From Acrasis kona (Eukaryota; Heterolobosea; Eutetramitea; Acrasida; Acrasidae), in assembly GCA_026419775.2 (NCBI GenBank), contig JAOPGA020000002.1:1-41445 (forward strand): a DNA stretch of 41,445 bases. The letters run 5' to 3'. The number at the start of each line of letters is the position of its first letter. The first letter of the stretch is position 1. The position numbers were made by a program, and so were the translations under genes. Below are positions 10,892-21,658 of the stretch, piece after piece. The notes under the pieces are model-generated. The model was given only the letters and a program-made list of their open reading frames with translations, was not told the DNA's origin and did no database searches.

Positions 10892-13800
10892 ATGAGCTCT
10901 TCAGGACCAGATGAGAATACTGAGCCGAAGATGAAGTTCTTCGACTCCAATTATGCAACTATGGTTAACAACGTAATTGTTCCTAAACTACCAATAAACA
11001 ACATGTTGGCCCTGCAAAGCATGAGTCAGCTAAAACAAACCTCTACATTATTGAGTTCAGCTAATTCCTCTAATACACAGTCTAAACCTCGACCAAAACA
11101 AATGTTCATTCAAACAGGACCAAAGCAACAGCCAGTCTCAAAGAACACGACACCTACCACCCCAGTGGAACAAAAGAAAGTTCTTCCTAAAAGACCTTCA
11201 TCAGCGTCACAATCTAGGAGCACACCTACACCGACTTTCCCACCAAATAATCCATTCTCAGACCAGTCAAAAACTACAACTATGAAGCGTCCTGGATCTG
11301 CAAAGCCTGTTAAACAATATATGCAATCTACAGAGTCGTCTAGTAAAAAGAATGATGAGGAAAAGTCGCCTGTACCTGACCAGTCAAGTAAGAAAACTTG
11401 AGTATCATATTATTTTAATTATTAATAGGAGGGTCAGGACCAAGAATGTCTTTCGGCAGTGTTGAGTACAGTAAGATGAAGAGAGCAGCATCGCCTTTAG
11501 CTCCTAAACCAAAATCAAAACCATCCACACCAATAACAGATAGATCAGCTATAGCAGAGAAGACTTGTGAGGATATATCAATCGTAACAGGAATTGGGGT
11601 AAGTATAGAGCTGTGCTTGTATAACACATTTAGACAATTTCTATTCCCAACTATAGACTTACTTCCCTGAAAGGATTTGGAATTCATTCGGACTTAAAGG
11701 TTTGTAAACACTTTGTGCTTCATCTAAACATTCAGATTCTTTACATTCAAAGCAACTATCTAACTTCACTGCGATATTTAGGTTCGCAGCCCAACTTGGA
11801 AGTTCTATATGCTTCATTTAATCAAATCTCCACACTAGCAGGTTTTGAATCTCAACCTAAACTTCAAGTATGTTTTTTGATTTATTTCTATTTACAATCT
11901 AGGTTATAAATCTGGACGATAATCCAATTTCAAAGTTCCCAATGTTTAGAATCATGTGCATAATTGCCGCAGGCGTTCAGCTGAAAAAGATCAATGACGA
12001 AGCTGTCTCTTTTAAGGAAAGAGAATTCGCAAAACTACAAATGGCAATCAATCCAAAAATACAAGAAGCTATAAAGCTGGGATGGATTATGGATGAGCAA
12101 AATAGAAAACCAGAAGAGCTCGAAAAGATTATTGAAGAATTATCGAAGTTGACAGCACAAGAAATCGAAAAGTCCGCCGACCAACAATCAACATTCGAAA
12201 AACCTTCTCCCACTATACCCGAAAGCATAACAAATTTTGAACCAAAGAAGGCTCTCATCAGAAGATCAAATGCCACACAAAGTGTACCTGGATTAAATCA
12301 ATACACCGCAGAATTAAAGTCTTCAGAAGCCGAGCTGGCAAGAAGAACAGAGGAACTCAAGCGCGAGAAAGAATTGATCAAACATATGAGCGAAACTCAT
12401 TTAAGCGCTGATGATGTTGTGTTGTTCTCTAAAGTGGAAATTGAAGGATTTCAATACATCAATCCTGATAAGGCAAGGGTATTTATACACATTACCGTGA
12501 GTAGAGATCGCCTCACTATAAGCAAATCAGATTCAGATCATGAGTTTATAAGGGAAGTCTTGTTCAATAAAATAACAAGGGTATGTTTTTTCAATGACAC
12601 CATCACTCATAATTCATAGACATCCCTTGTCTCTGACGAGTTCAATCTATTTAAAATTCATGTCAGCCTGGCAGGTGGTGGAGATGTAGACATTTTACAC
12701 TCGGACAAGAGGACGTCTTTATCACTTTACAAATTGATGCATTTACACATTAGCAAATCAAGTAAAGTAAGAAAAGAAATCAGGGACACAAAAATGATGG
12801 AGTTATCAAAATCCAAACAGGAGCCAAATAAAGTTGACAACTCTAATAATAGATCCCAAATTCCAAAATCACCCGTCACCTCAGCAGTCAACAATGAGCA
12901 AAAGAAGGACTCACCAAGTGTTAACAACAACGAAAAACAAAATTTAACAAACTTGAACACTCAAAAGTTATTTGACACCACCTTAAGTAAATCACCAACA
13001 AACCTCAGATCAAAATCACCAACAGCATCAATACCAAGATCACCCACAACAAGATCTCCCATCAACACAAGATCAACCACCAACAAATCACCTGGACAGA
13101 CACGCAGTGAGGTCCCAACCAAGAACAAGTCACCGACACCAAAAAGACCCTCAAACGACAAACCAATTACAAACGAAACACCAAAAAGCACTCCGACCCC
13201 ACAAACCAACATTAATTCAAAAATCGTTCCCACTCATCATGAAGAAACAAAAACACATCAACAACAACCTGCGAACAATCCCACCACACATGACGATAAA
13301 CCAAATAAAACACACACACCACAACCATCAAACGCCAACTACCCATCAGAAACGCCAACGGAAACAGTTACTAGAAAATCACCAAGACAATCATCACCTG
13401 GTAGACCCATCAACAAATCACCAAGAAGGTCACCCGAACGTACCAACGTCGAACAATCGAAATCTCCAAGACAATCACCCGGCAGGACCAACATTAACAA
13501 CAAATCACCCAGACAATCGCCCGGTAGAATTCCAGAACAACAATCCAACATCAATTCCATTTTAGAAAAAACAATCAACAAATCGCCCAGACAGTCACCC
13601 GGTAGATCCACTCCAACAAAATCACCAAGACAATCACCCGGCAGATCCACTCCAACAAAATCTCCACAACGTTCTCCTCGATCCGACATTGAACCTCCAA
13701 AATCAATTCTTTCGAATGGAAGAAGATCGCCAAGTCCCAATTCTGTTCAATTCGAAGATGAACAAAGTCGTTCTTCTGTTTCATCCAAAGTATCAAGTAG

Positions 13801-14053
13801 AGGAGCACCAGCATTGAACATTACGAACGAAGCACTCGTTGAAGAAAATATCACTACGGTGGTTGGAGCAGAGAATCAAGTACAGTTCACGCCTACAATT
13901 GTTCAAATACAAGCACCGACGCCGACTGTGAGGCAGTTTAGTTGGGTAAAGACGATTCAACCTCCAGAGCAGAGCGTGTATGGAGCAGTGCACAGTCAAC
14001 AACAAGATGATGATGATGATGAATATGAAGACGCTGGAATGATGATATTGTAA
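10892..14053 (+). CDS. LRR / coiled-coil protein with KSPRQSPGR-repeat tail
   Basis: Six exons were assembled by frame: 10892-11387, 11429-11598, 11634-11699, 11736-11867, 11903-12580 and 12620-14053, with introns of 41, 35, 36, 35 and 39 nt. The product is 991 residues. Order: a disordered Pro/Ser/Thr-rich N-terminus (1-220); about four leucine-rich repeats (222-305; RLTSLKGF, YLTSLRYLGSQPNLEVL, QISTLAGFESQPKLQVI, NLDDNPISKFP) closed by an LRR-cap-like helix; a charged helical/coiled-coil region (about 315-430); a beta-rich, PH-like stretch (about 430-540; inference); then a long basic tail with KSPRQSPGR repeats and an acidic end (QDDDDDEYEDAGMMIL). The LRR plus coiled-coil order resembles centrosomal or axonemal LRR proteins. 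The tail has many proline-directed kinase sites and could bind microtubules. No enzyme domain is seen. Confidence 0.78.
13369..13690 (+). repeat. Degenerate KSPRQSPGR coding repeat
   Basis: At least six copies of a nine-residue unit (KSPRQSPGR and variants such as KSPRRSPER and KSPQRSPR), separated by variable spacers; two adjacent copies with spacer STPT are almost identical at DNA level (about 13581-13665), indicating recent slippage or duplication. Confidence 0.8.
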
Positions 14054-14260
14054 CAGATGATTAAAAAGTTATTTTTTGAATTTTATTTGTTGTATTCATT
14101 TCTCTGTACTAGTGGGGTCCGTTGGGAGGATGGGAGTATGTTGTTCCTTATTGCCTATATTAAAGCCAAACTCCTGAAAAAGTCTGTAGTGGAAGTATTT
14201 GGCTTTTTTGGCCACCCGTCATCATCACGGAGTCCTTTTCTACTATTTAATATTTTGTTT

Positions 14261-14275
14261 GGAGTTTTAAACTCC
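14261..14275. promoter_or_regulatory. 15-nt palindrome upstream of thaumatin-like gene
   Basis: GGAGTTT-T-AAACTCC is a perfect inverted repeat with a single-base centre, 34 bp before the ATG at 14310. It could be a 5'-UTR hairpin or a protein-binding site; function is not known. Confidence 0.3.
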
Positions 14276-14309
14276 GGGAACAGTTCGTTACCTATCAAGT
14301 AAAAAAATA

Positions 14310-15855
14310 ATGAAGTCGGGTGTGGTATTCGTACTACTGGCCGTATGTGCTTGCGCAAGTGCAAGACAGATGACCATGATTAACAACTGTAGAGAAACAG
14401 TTTGGCCAGTTTTCAACAACAAACCAAACTTTGCTGTAGATTCATGGGAGATTCCTCCAGGAGGTTCAAAGACTGTATCATTCGACTATTTAGTTTCTGT
14501 AAGAATATGGGCCAGAACAAAGTGTAAGATGCAATCACCCTGTCCAAGCGATGCGTCGATTGGAACTTGTCTGAAATGCGAATCTGGTGACTGTCCTCTT
14601 GGCCACGACAAATACAAATCAGGAGAGACCGGTTTATATTGCCACGAAGTTGGAGGTTTGCCACCATTCGGTAAGTAACATTTTGACAACATTCTCACAA
14701 CTGCATGACAGACATCTTTGAGCTTACTACAGGAAGAGGAGGCAGTAACGATTTTTACGATCTTTCTCGCGTCGATGGAAGCGTTGGCTACATGTCAGTA
14801 AAGGTCCAGAACTACTCCTACGTACCACCAATAGATGACTCCAGATACCTTTGTAAAAACCCATCTTGCCCACCACACCCACAAGAGTTGTGCCCAGAAG
14901 AACTTCAAAAGTTCGCCTCTGATGGTTCATATCAGGGATGCTATTCTATCTGTTCAGCAGTCAACGACGAGAAGATGAGAGCCAAGAGTGAAATATTGAG
15001 AAACATTTTCAACGGAAGGACAACCGAGGTTAGAGACGGACAAGGAAATGTAAGAACAAAAGGAGGACTTCCATTGAAGGATTTGGTATGCTGTGCATGT
15101 GGTGAAGGAAGAGGAGGTTGTGAAGTCGATCACAATTCACACTTTTGCTGTTCACCTTACATTCCTCACTACGACTTGAGCGTCGTTGGTGGTCGTTGTT
15201 TCCATGAGGATTGGCCCAAACCAAATGCTAACTTCATGAATAGAATCCAAAACAATCAGTATTGGATGGAAAGGTTCAAGTCTTTAGGTCTACAAGTCAA
15301 TTACGCATCAATCTTCAAGGTTGTCTGTCCACGTAAGTACAGTGACGTCGCTTCACATTATTCACCGAAACATTAGAGGCCTACAGTTGGCAGTTTGATG
15401 ACTTTAAGAGCACATACCAATGCAGAGATTCAGATTACACCGTGACTTTCTGCGGCGGTTCTCCAGGTCCATCTCCTCCAGCTCCACCATCGCCCCCAGC
15501 TCCACCATCTCCTCCAGCACCAGGAGGTGACTGCCCGTCTTCATCTGGTTGCTGGACATGTCCCTCCGGAAAAGTCCATTGGTATGATGTTTATGCTGAC
15601 GGATGTAACCCAACTGGCGACCGTTGCGCGTGCATGGATGTCCCTCAAATCTTGGCTGGAAGGATCAAGATTAACCAATGTCCACAAGACCATCCAAATG
15701 ACTGCTGGGCCTGTCCAAACGGTAACCCTCACTGGTGGGACATTTATAAAGTAAATCCCACAGGTGACAAATGTGCCTGTTTGGACCACTCACACAGAGA
15801 ACTTTGTGGTAACGGTATTGCATCTAAGAGAGGCGGTCTATCATCACGCAAGTAA
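14310..15855 (+). CDS. Secreted thaumatin-like protein with Pro-rich linker and twin Cys-rich modules
   Basis: Three exons, 14310-14670, 14712-15332 and 15377-15855, with introns of 41 and 44 nt; the product is 486 residues. A signal peptide (residues 1-18) is followed by a thaumatin/PR-5 domain to about residue 355. It shows NNCRETVWPVF, the DFYDLSRVDG core and the C-terminal CPQAYSWQFDD/STYQC/YTVTFCGG segment, all recovered only after splicing. Then come a linker of SPPAPP units (about 356-378, resembling hydroxyproline-rich linkers) and two copies of an unrecognised module, CWxCPxGxxHWxDxY...NPTGDxCACxD. Thaumatin-like proteins often bind or cleave beta-glucans; the aromatic, Cys-rich modules could be carbohydrate-binding. 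A role in wall or cyst coat building, or against microbial glucans, is inferred. The order of the domains is unusual for the family. Confidence 0.85.
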
Positions 15856-15970
15856 ATAGTTTTTGTTTATACGTTTTGTTAAAAGTTATTGTCTTTCCTT
15901 ACCAACTTGTTATTTTTAATTACAAAACAATGTAAGATTACAATTCAAACATTAAATTTTTATTCACACA

Positions 15971-17629
15971 ATGTCCACGGCCTTATCCGATGATGGCTCT
16001 CGTATTATTGGAGAGACAGTTCAGATACATGACGCTTATCAAAACCCGAAACACGAAACACAAGAAGACTTTGACGACTATTATGACATTGACCGTACAG
16101 TGGACATTATAAACAAGCATGGATACGTGCGTGTGGCGCTACAATTTCCTGATGAACTTTTATCGGATTCCGTGCGAGTCTCATATCGATTAAAAGAAAA
16201 ATGGAACAAATTAAAACAAGTACAATCACAACCACAAATTAAAACACCACAGATTGAAGCAAATACCAATGTTAGCGATATTGAAGAAATTGGTTTGAGT
16301 GATGAATCAAAACCAACACAAACTACAACAACCAAAACACAAACAAACAATGATAACAACACTCTTAAATTGTATGTTCTTGGTGACACGTCTTATGGAA
16401 GCTGTTGCGTGGATGTCGTTGCATCCGAACACGTTGACTCACAATTCATAGTACACTACGGAAATGCTTGTCTCCAAAGGTAATTTGAAAAATTTCCACT
16501 CACTAACAGTCATAGTGTGAAGAAGCCAGTTTATCATGTGTTTGGAAGCGATCAAGATTTGGACGTGGACACTTGTGTATCTACCATTAAAGAATACGCA
16601 CAAAGCACACCAGACATTCACACCGTAGTACTCTATCAACTCTGCTACCATCACATCATTCCAAAACTAAAGTCATTGATTCCCACAGTAACCTTCGCTA
16701 ACGTTGATGAGTCAAGAATTCTACAATTAACTTACGATCCTTCACCACCAGTCAACGACATGATCCAAATCGGTAATCTTCAATTTCAGCTACCAGAAGG
16801 CATACAAAACTACAAATTCTTATACATTGGTCATGACACCTCTCCCATCACAAACATGATGTTGGACAATAATTCAAAAACATTCGTCAGATATTCAACG
16901 GATTCCAACAGCCTTGATGATGGCTCATCTGAGACCAGTCGCATCTCCCGCACACTAAAAAGAAGGTACTACCTCATGCATCTAGCCAAAGAAGCTCAAG
17001 TCATAGGAATAGTGGTTGCCACCACATCTGCCACCAACTACTTGTTAATGATACAAAAAGTCAAAGACCTCATCTTGAGTGCTGGTAAAAAATTTTATGT
17101 TTTTTTTGTCGGAAAGATCAATGTTCCAAAATTAGCCAACTTCTCCGAAATTGATTTGTTTGTTTTGATTTCTTGTCCACAAAATGCATTAATAGACTCC
17201 AAAGATTTTCTTAAACCCATTGTAACACCGTTTGAACTACAAACGGCCTTGTTAGGAAAAGAAAAACAATGGACGGGTGAATATGTTTCTGATTTTAGTC
17301 GCTTGTTAGATTCCACTGACGATGCTAATCGTTGTGATGACGAAGATGGAGATGATTATGATTATTCCTTTATTACTGGTGGTGTAAAAATGTTTAATAA
17401 AGCAGCGACGTCTCAAAGTGTTCAAGAGCAATCCGGAAATGCTCTCGTGAGTGTTGATTCTAGTCAGAGGCAAATAGCACTTGCTGAGATGAGTCCTGCC
17501 ATGTCTCATCTGCAGAACAGAACATACAGAGGATTAGACACAGAGTATACACCGCCTGTATCCGTTATGATTGAGGGCAGGAGTGGCATTGCGAGTGGTT
17601 ATCAGGACGAACCAATAAAGAAAAATTAA
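15971..17629 (+). CDS. DPH2: Diphthamide biosynthesis protein 2 (DPH2-like)
   Basis: Two exons, 15971-16479 and 16516-17629, with a 36-nt intron (GTAATT...CATAG, CTAAC branch-like sequence); 540 residues. The DPH1/DPH2 signature is clear: VLGDTSYGSCCVD with Cys145/Cys146, VHYGNACL with Cys167, and a C-terminal LISCPQNAL with Cys390, positions equivalent to the Fe-S ligands of the yeast proteins. DPH2 lacks independent activity; with DPH1 it forms the radical-type 4Fe-4S enzyme that transfers the aminocarboxypropyl group of SAM to the EF2 histidine, the first step of diphthamide synthesis. The CC pair and the long C-terminal tail favour DPH2 over DPH1. A Gln/Thr/Asn-rich insert (residues 85-133) separates the first strands and is probably a surface loop. 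It is cytosolic by family. Confidence 0.88.
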
Positions 17630-17712
17630 TATTTTGTAATTAATTTTTGAATCCTAATTTGAACAATTATTTGAACGTTAATTGACCACAGTCGAACAAA
17701 TACTCGAACACG

Positions 17713-18769
17713 ATGAGTGGACTTTCGAATGGGGCATTATTTAAAACAGATATTGTACAAGATGACACTGAGTGGTGGATATGCCCCGAGATACGGTCGT
17801 TTGAAGAGAGCATGTGGTGCCCGATTTGCAAGGTAACATAAACTTCTTGGTGCATAATTACACACAAAAGGACGTCATACAAATAGCGGTTTCTCTTCCT
17901 TGCTCACATACCTGTAATTAGATGCATCTGTAAAGACATTTGCTAATTTTAATAGTTTGTAGTCAATGCATCAGATACGCGCTCGATACAAAATGTAATT
18001 GTCCAGTTTGTAAAGAGGTAAATGAAACGATTAAACAAAAAATCAACTTTACAGGTTTTTACACAAAACGATTTAAAAAAGAATTCAATGGTAGACCATA
18101 TAGTCGCGAGCTTCGCTAAAGCTAGACCAAAATTTGTAGATTATGTAAAAAAATGTGATGGAATCATCATTCAGAAGGCCCCTTCAGAAAGACCTCCTGC
18201 GAAGAACAACATGCTTCAAGAATCCTTTCCGAACCCATGCATGTAAACATCACCGTTCAGCAACATTTGATACTAAACATTTAGATCTGCATCAAAGCGT
18301 ATAAAAAACAATCTAAACTATGACATTATGAGCTTGAAGCAAATCAAAGATAAAATGACCGAATACAACATACCCGTAATAGGCAAAGACAAAACGGTAC
18401 TTTATTATAATTACGTTCTAATTCACTTTCAAGGCACTCGTTCGTCGATTGAAAAATTTCATTATAGAGTACAATACATGTATAGATTCTGGCACATTAA
18501 AATCAAACGAACAAATAGTAGACAAGATTTTATCTAGAGAGAATCGACTAAAACCAAAACTTAGCATATTCAAAAAAAACACACAATCAAAGGAGCCAAA
18601 CATTCATAAACTATTAATAGACGAGATACGCCAAAGAGAACAAGTAAAACAAGAAACTTTGGAAACACTTGAGAATGATAACATCATGTGTTATTCAATT
18701 TGTGAAGAAGATTACCCTCAAGAAGAAGAAGAAGCAGTCGAAGAGGTACAGTATAGCCAAGAGTTTTAA
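17713..18769 (+). CDS. RAD18-like RING/SAP E3 ubiquitin ligase
   Basis: Six small exons were assembled by frame: 17713-17832, 17871-17913, 17956-18017, 18055-18242, 18285-18396 and 18434-18769; introns are 38, 42, 37, 42 and 37 nt. The product is 286 residues. A C3HC4 RING is complete only after splicing: C36/C39 (WCPIC), C51/H53 (PCSHTFC), C56/C59, C70/C73 (CPVC). It is followed by the RAD18-type ND-LKKN-VDHIVASF segment. A SAP motif follows at about 150-190 (YDIMSLKQIKDKM...IPVIGKDKTALVRRL), with the RAD18-type continuation YNTCIDSGTLKS. RAD18 with RAD6 monoubiquitinates PCNA in DNA-damage tolerance. No UBZ zinc finger is seen between RING and SAP, where RAD18 normally has one. The helical acidic tail could hold the RAD6-binding region. 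Assignment to RAD18 is by motif order; a related RING-SAP protein is possible. Confidence 0.75.
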
Positions 18770-18965
18770 GATACCCATCATCGAACCGTCACCTATTCGA
18801 TTTTGTGTGTAATTGTCACTTGTATGGGCACATAAAGTCTTTTTAAAACCTCTTTCTATTTGCGGGCTTATTGTAAATCGATTCTACATCAATACCATCC
18901 ATATGTCACCCATCAATGACTGCCACAACAATAACGGAAATTAGAAACAGAGCCTAGCAAAACAA

Positions 18966-20395
18966 ATGTTTATCACAAGTGTCTGCTACGACTACTACAA
19001 GGGTTTCGTTACAGCTTTTATTGAAATCAATGGAGCGGAACAGGAAACAATATTTGGAAAGCCTCCTATGGAAAAGATTGTTCGCATAGTTAATGTAGCC
19101 GCACTCATCGAACAACTCGTGCTACTCTTGTTCACAGTATTTGTAGTTATACACGTATGTACATTTTTCAAACACAATCTCATTCTTGACAGATGGCTGT
19201 TGGTTCGCCCTCATCAACTAGCATTGGATTTTCATTGTGGATTGTGTGGGCGCCGATATTGGGTCTCTTCTGCGTGCTTGCTATACTAGCCTTCATCGGA
19301 TTCTTCTACTATGTGTTCTGCAGCGTATGTTCAGGTCGCACCCATCCTACTAACTCGTCATAGTTTAGACATGTTCGGAGCACTTACTGGCTGATTGCTT
19401 ACTTCTTCATCTTTCCCATTGCATTCGTCAACTTTTGTTTGTTCTTTGGTATGCCCATTCTAGTTTCGATACTTATGCCCATTCAACATGAAACCGTACT
19501 GTATCAGTCGCCAAAGACGTGGGATTGGACTTTATACCTTGTCCTGTGGATGGTTGGAGCCCTCATGAAAGGATTTGTTAGGCCAACAGAAGATCCCATG
19601 AACCCATTTTCAAACCAAATGCCAAACATTATTACTTCATTTGTATACTTTTTGTTCTTCTTCCTCTGCGCTGCGTTCATCTTCTTGTTGACAGCCAGAA
19701 CAGATTTGTCGATACCTTTTGCAGACAATTCAAGTTTCCCTAGTATCTCCTACTGGATTATATTCATTCCCTACTACATCGCTATTATTATGGTCTTCGT
19801 AACATTTGCGGTTAAGGCTGCTTTCGAGTGGCGCCTTGTTATTAAGCAAAAAGATCCTAATGGAGATGGTTACTTCAAGGCCATCAACTACACCACTATC
19901 TTGATCTTTTTGATCCTCATGTTCGTGACTGGAATTCTGTTGTGCTACAAGTTGGAGCTGCCTTCTAACAGACAGCGTGAAATGTCTACTGCAGTTGCGA
20001 TCGTACTTGTACCTATTGCCAGTTTCCTCATGTTGCTATTGAGCATCTTCCCCTTCGTAGACTACATAAAGAAGGTTATTCAGAAGAAGATTGCTGAAAA
20101 GAAGAAGCAAAAGAAATTGGAAGCTGCTTCACCAAGCGCCCAAACTGCTGTTGAACCTGTAGATGAAACCAAAGGAAAAGACGTGAAGGATGTGGAACTC
20201 CAAGAGGATCCAGAGGCTCCTAAAGCCGATAAGAATGATGGAGCCAATGGAGAAAAAGATGAGCAGAGTGGATCAGATAAGAAGAAAGAAAAGAAGGAGA
20301 AGGACGATGATTCAGATTCGGATGACTCTTCAGATGCAGAGTCAGACGAGCAGATCAACGACGACGGATACGTAGAAATGCTGTGCTTCTTATAA
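18966..20395 (+). CDS. Polytopic membrane protein with acidic Lys/Glu tail (possibly TMEM185-like)
   Basis: Three exons, 18966-19154, 19193-19324 and 19364-20395; introns of 38 and 39 nt, the second with a perfect TACTAAC branch sequence. The product is 450 residues. About seven or eight hydrophobic segments can be counted: one near residues 44-63, then LWIVWAPILGLFCVLAILAFIGFF, YWLIAYFFIFPIAFVNFC, a WTLYLVLWMVGAL segment, FVYFLFFFLCAAFIFLL, YWIIFIPYYIAIIMVFVTF, TILIFLILMFVTGILL and a final pair before the tail. The C-terminal 110 residues are highly charged (KKEKKEKDDDSDSDD), so presumably cytosolic. The spacing and W/F/P-rich TM segments recall the TMEM185 (transmembrane Fragile-X-F) family; this is a weak call made by eye. 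The start at 18966 is the first ATG after a stop. Confidence 0.65.
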
Positions 20396-20525
20396 TCTTG
20401 TTAAATGTAAAAATTATCTTGTGTTTTGACGTTTTGTTGGTTTTTTGTCGTCTTGTCAGATGTCATACCCTTTTGATTCACTCAACTATTTAAATTGACA
20501 TGAGACGTTGACAGTTTAGAGCAAA

Positions 20526-21623
20526 ATGAAGAACGAGCAGCTGCACGAAGACAGGTGGTACGACCGCATACATGCCAATCATCTTTGCTTTTTTCTGTGG
20601 CTATTCGTTATGGTACTAATGCTATCCATTACCCTTGTTTATTGTGTTCCAATTTGGTCCTTCTCTGCTGTAGAAACAGTATGCACTGTACGGTCAAAAG
20701 AAATAAAAGATGGTTATAATGGAGATACGTACGTTACCTACCATATGTACAGAGGACTGCTAGGTGTCACCTACAAAACCAAAGACGGATTTGAAGTAAT
20801 AACAACATTATATGGACCAGACAATCAAGGAAGCTTCAACATAGAATACGTTACTGGATATACACAATCTCAAACAGATGTATATAGATTTTTGAACAGC
20901 TATACTATAGGGCAGTCGTACAAATGCTTTTATAGTCGTAATCAAATAAATAGAGTAGCATTTACCATGGACCCCGCGTATGGAGCGTTACTCACACTCC
21001 CATGTCTAGCATTAATTATCGCACTATTTGTTTGCATCTACCCTCCGATAGAGAAATACTTGCGGATGAGAGGAATTATCAAGGAACAGAAGCAATTATA
21101 TGAGGACATTGAAGCAAGAGTATCGCAGGACCAAGATTTCCTATATGAAGAGGAACAAAAAGGAGATTACACAGCTATGGTGCTGGCAAGAGGAGGATCA
21201 ATTAAAGGCGAAGTCGGAGATACAGACTCCGTTCAAGTGGAAGATGAAGACGACGATGAATGGGTAGTTCAGGAAGAATATATTGAAACCACAGGAAAAT
21301 TCTTCGGGATTGAAATTGAACACGATGGTGCTTATAATAATCCAGAGGATGAAATATACTACGACGAACAAGACGATGTTGCTGAGCAACACAAATTAAA
21401 TGAAATTGTACAACAAGAGACTGAGCCCGATAAACCAAAGCAAAGTATATTGATTGATTATAGTTGGGAACAAGAGGAGGAACCGGAGCAAGTCGTTGTC
21501 AAACAGGAAGCGCCTACAAGCAATTGGGAAGAAGAGGAAGAAGAGGAGGTTGTGCTAGAGGCCCCAGCAAAGGTTGCCGAAGTTGTCCAACAGGCGACAG
21601 ATGAGGAAGACGAGTGGCAATAA
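20526..21623 (+). CDS. Two-TM protein with lumenal domain and long acidic tail (DUF3592-like)
   Basis: A single exon of 365 residues. TM1 is about residues 20-45 (LCFFLWLFVMVLMLSITLVY) and TM2 about 152-173 (ALLTLPCLALIIALFVCIY). Between them is a lumenal or extracellular domain of about 105 residues with a C...C pair and a YTIGQSYKCFYSRNQ segment like the YxxGxxxxcyydPxxP end of DUF3592-type domains. The 190-residue C-terminal tail is rich in Glu/Asp with repeated VVxQE/EEEEE blocks and is probably cytosolic. No enzyme motif is visible. The TAA stop overlaps an AATAAA poly(A) signal, and the gene converges on the nucleoside transporter with only 35 bp between stops. Confidence 0.6.
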   Translation: MKNEQLHEDRWYDRIHANHLCFFLWLFVMVLMLSITLVYCVPIWSFSAVETVCTVRSKEIKDGYNGDTYVTYHMYRGLLGVTYKTKDGFEVITTLYGPDNQGSFNIEYVTGYTQSQTDVYRFLNSYTIGQSYKCFYSRNQINRVAFTMDPAYGALLTLPCLALIIALFVCIYPPIEKYLRMRGIIKEQKQLYEDIEARVSQDQDFLYEEEQKGDYTAMVLARGGSIKGEVGDTDSVQVEDEDDDEWVVQEEYIETTGKFFGIEIEHDGAYNNPEDEIYYDEQDDVAEQHKLNEIVQQETEPDKPKQSILIDYSWEQEEEPEQVVVKQEAPTSNWEEEEEEEVVLEAPAKVAEVVQQATDEEDEWQ

Positions 21624-21658
21624 ATTTGTAAATGTTTATATAAGTTTCAGTTGAGTTG

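Noticed and set aside
13369-13690. SR-type splicing factor tail
   Set aside because: The unit is SP-rather than RS-dipeptide based and there is no RNA-recognition motif; an LRR and coiled coil precede it.
14057-14302. 81-codon frame between the LRR and thaumatin-like genes
   Set aside because: It covers the promoter of the thaumatin-like gene, shows no motif, and its antisense frame is equally open.
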